Source of the DNA: Sphingomonadales bacterium 32-65-25
Lineage (GTDB): Bacteria > Pseudomonadota > Alphaproteobacteria > Sphingomonadales > Sphingomonadaceae
Assembly (NCBI GenBank): GCA_002280855.1
Contig: NCEU01000009.1
Span: 62,001 to 126,000 of the forward strand
DNA length: 64,000 bases
Direction of reading: 5' to 3'
The position numbers and the translations under genes were made by a program. The notes below the pieces were generated by a model that was not told the DNA's origin, did not search any database, and was given only the letters and a program-made list of their open reading frames with translations. Positions 63,054-64,000 of this stretch are shown here, piece after piece. Position 1 is the stretch's first letter; each line of letters starts with the position of its first letter.

Positions 63054-63473
63054 ATGCGGACACGGCAGTCGTCATCCAAGAACGCGTCGCGCAGCGGCGC
63101 TGTTGCTGCTGAATTCGCTTTGATTGTTCCATTGCTGTCGGTTTTGCTGTTCGGCGTGTTGCAGTTTGGCTTTGCCATCTACACCTACAGCGCAATGGAA
63201 ACCGCGGCGCGCACCGGCGCACGCCAGATCGCGTTCGGCACCAACGTCGCCACAGCCGAAGCAGCCACGCGCGCCGCACTGCCATCGTGGGTGGCAGGTG
63301 CGGCGACGGTGAACACGGTTGCCGATGATGATGGGTTTGCCCGCTTGACGGTTTCCGTGCCTGGATCAAGCGCGGCGATTTTGTCGTTGGTTCCCATGCC
63401 GGACAATTTCACGGCCGAAGTCGCAATGCCCCGGGTCAATGATCGTGGCGGCGATGACGATGATGACGACTGA
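63054..63473 (+). CDS. TadE-like pseudopilin of the Flp pilus
   Basis: A 139-residue protein with the TadE/G N-terminus: RSGAVAAEFALIVPLLSVLL, where Gly15 would precede the cut and Glu sits at mature position 5, as in Flp pseudopilins. The body (TYSAMETAARTGARQIAFG, WVAGAATVNTVADDDGFARL) is the usual TadE fold. The C-terminus ends in RGGDDDDDD, an unusually acidic tail. CpaA in the main cluster would process it. Start ATG 63054; an upstream frame from 62991 is not TadE-like. Confidence 0.85.
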   Translation: MRTRQSSSKNASRSGAVAAEFALIVPLLSVLLFGVLQFGFAIYTYSAMETAARTGARQIAFGTNVATAEAATRAALPSWVAGAATVNTVADDDGFARLTVSVPGSSAAILSLVPMPDNFTAEVAMPRVNDRGGDDDDDD

Positions 63474-63503
63474 ACACAGTTCAGAAAGCGCCGCGTAAAA
63501 GCG

Positions 63504-64000
63504 TCACTTCACCAAACGTACAAACGCATCACCCAGTCGCCCGCTGTTGGGGCAGCGCATGACGATGCGGATATCGTCATAGTCGGTATCGGTCCACGCC
63601 GGCTGCAACCAGTTGCTGTTGGCGCCGGCCTGGCCGGGCGGGCGATCCTCGAAACCGAAATACATGAACTTGCCCGGCTCGCACGGCTGAGTTTCGCGGC
63701 GGCGGGTGCTCTGCCGGTTGCGGCCTGTCGGGATGGTCGAGCTGCCGGAACCCGGCGTACACTGCGCCGCAGAATCGCAGCGGACGGTTTCAAGGATGTT
63801 GAAACCCTGCAGGTCGAACCGCTCAACCCAGGATTCAATCTGGGTGTCGGTGAAATAGTTATGCTCGGGCCGGCCAGGCCGCACGCCACTGATTGTGGCG
63901 TTGGGATTGTTCCAGAGCGTCGGGTTGCTTTTCACATGCCTGATGTTGCGCAACCGGATTGAAAGAGTCTGGCCCTCCTGCGAGCAGCGCGGCCACGTCG
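63504..64000 (-). CDS. Probable TadG-family protein, C-terminal part (5' end outside window)
   Basis: The frame read leftward from base 64000 is open and stops at 63504, giving about 165 C-terminal residues with no start inside the window. It reads SIRLRNIRHVKSNPTLW, HNYFTDTQIESWVERFDLQG and MYFGFEDRPPGQAGANSNWL, with paired cysteines (VRCDSAAQC and VMRCPNSGRL). The position beside TadE and the general layout of TadG C-termini make TadG likely, but I cannot confirm the family from the fragment. Convergent with the TadE-like gene. Confidence 0.5.
   Translation of the reverse strand, partial: TWPRCSQEGQTLSIRLRNIRHVKSNPTLWNNPNATISGVRPGRPEHNYFTDTQIESWVERFDLQGFNILETVRCDSAAQCTPGSGSSTIPTGRNRQSTRRRETQPCEPGKFMYFGFEDRPPGQAGANSNWLQPAWTDTDYDDIRIVMRCPNSGRLGDAFVRLVK

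Overview
The window looks like a chromosomal segment of a high-GC alphaproteobacterium, most likely a sphingomonad (Sphingomonadales). This rests on the tatA-tatB-tatC order, an imuA-imuB-dnaE2 mutasome cassette with an alphaproteobacterial GTTC-N7-GTTC LexA box, a complete Caulobacter-style Cpa/Tad pilus operon, TonB receptors and acyl-CoA dehydrogenase clusters. The genus cannot be fixed from the sequence. Genes are densely packed: many neighbours share ATGA or GTGA overlaps, and several convergent pairs overlap by only 4 bases. I see no rRNA, tRNA, CRISPR array, transposase or prophage gene.

Layout. 1-5.9 kb: partial APC permease, a palindromic intergenic repeat, tadA, acetyl-CoA synthetase, and a TonB receptor behind Fur-like boxes. 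5.4-9.3 kb: GNAT proteins and an APH kinase/acyl-CoA dehydrogenase pair facing a HAD phosphatase, which together resemble a split ACAD10. 9.4-18.3 kb: a REPIN-like repeat, erpA, an M23 peptidase, bcp, glnE, a small entericidin-like lipoprotein, tatABC and small metabolic genes. 18.3-25.3 kb: cinA-like/methyltransferase pair and the LexA-boxed imuA-imuB-dnaE2 operon. 25.4-34.7 kb: an HCCA-isomerase-like protein, an exported TPR protein, an acyl-CoA ligase that has lost its ATP-binding P-loop, a purine salvage pair (adenine/adenosine deaminase plus phosphoribosyltransferase), purB and priA. 34.6-40.8 kb: a membrane LytTR regulator, a DUF2306 protein, an acyl-CoA operon, and an OprO/P-type porin preceded by an 11-bp-phased double Pho box.

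40.9-51.6 kb is the pilus locus on the minus strand: flp, a UUCG-capped hairpin, then cpaB, cpaC, a small exported protein, cpaE, cpaF, tadB, tadC, two TPR proteins and the prepilin peptidase. A TadE-like pseudopilin and a probable TadG C-terminus lie at the far right end. 52-61 kb is an apparent single operon read leftward: sensorless hybrid histidine kinase, two-domain response regulator, HscC-type Hsp70, a J-like protein fused to membrane segments and two TonB-type C-terminal domains, and two paralogous GT87/DUF2029 membrane proteins. An exported amidase is divergent from it. This chaperone/TonB-like/GT87 cluster, the split ACAD10 module and the P-loop-less ligase are the most interesting parts of the window.
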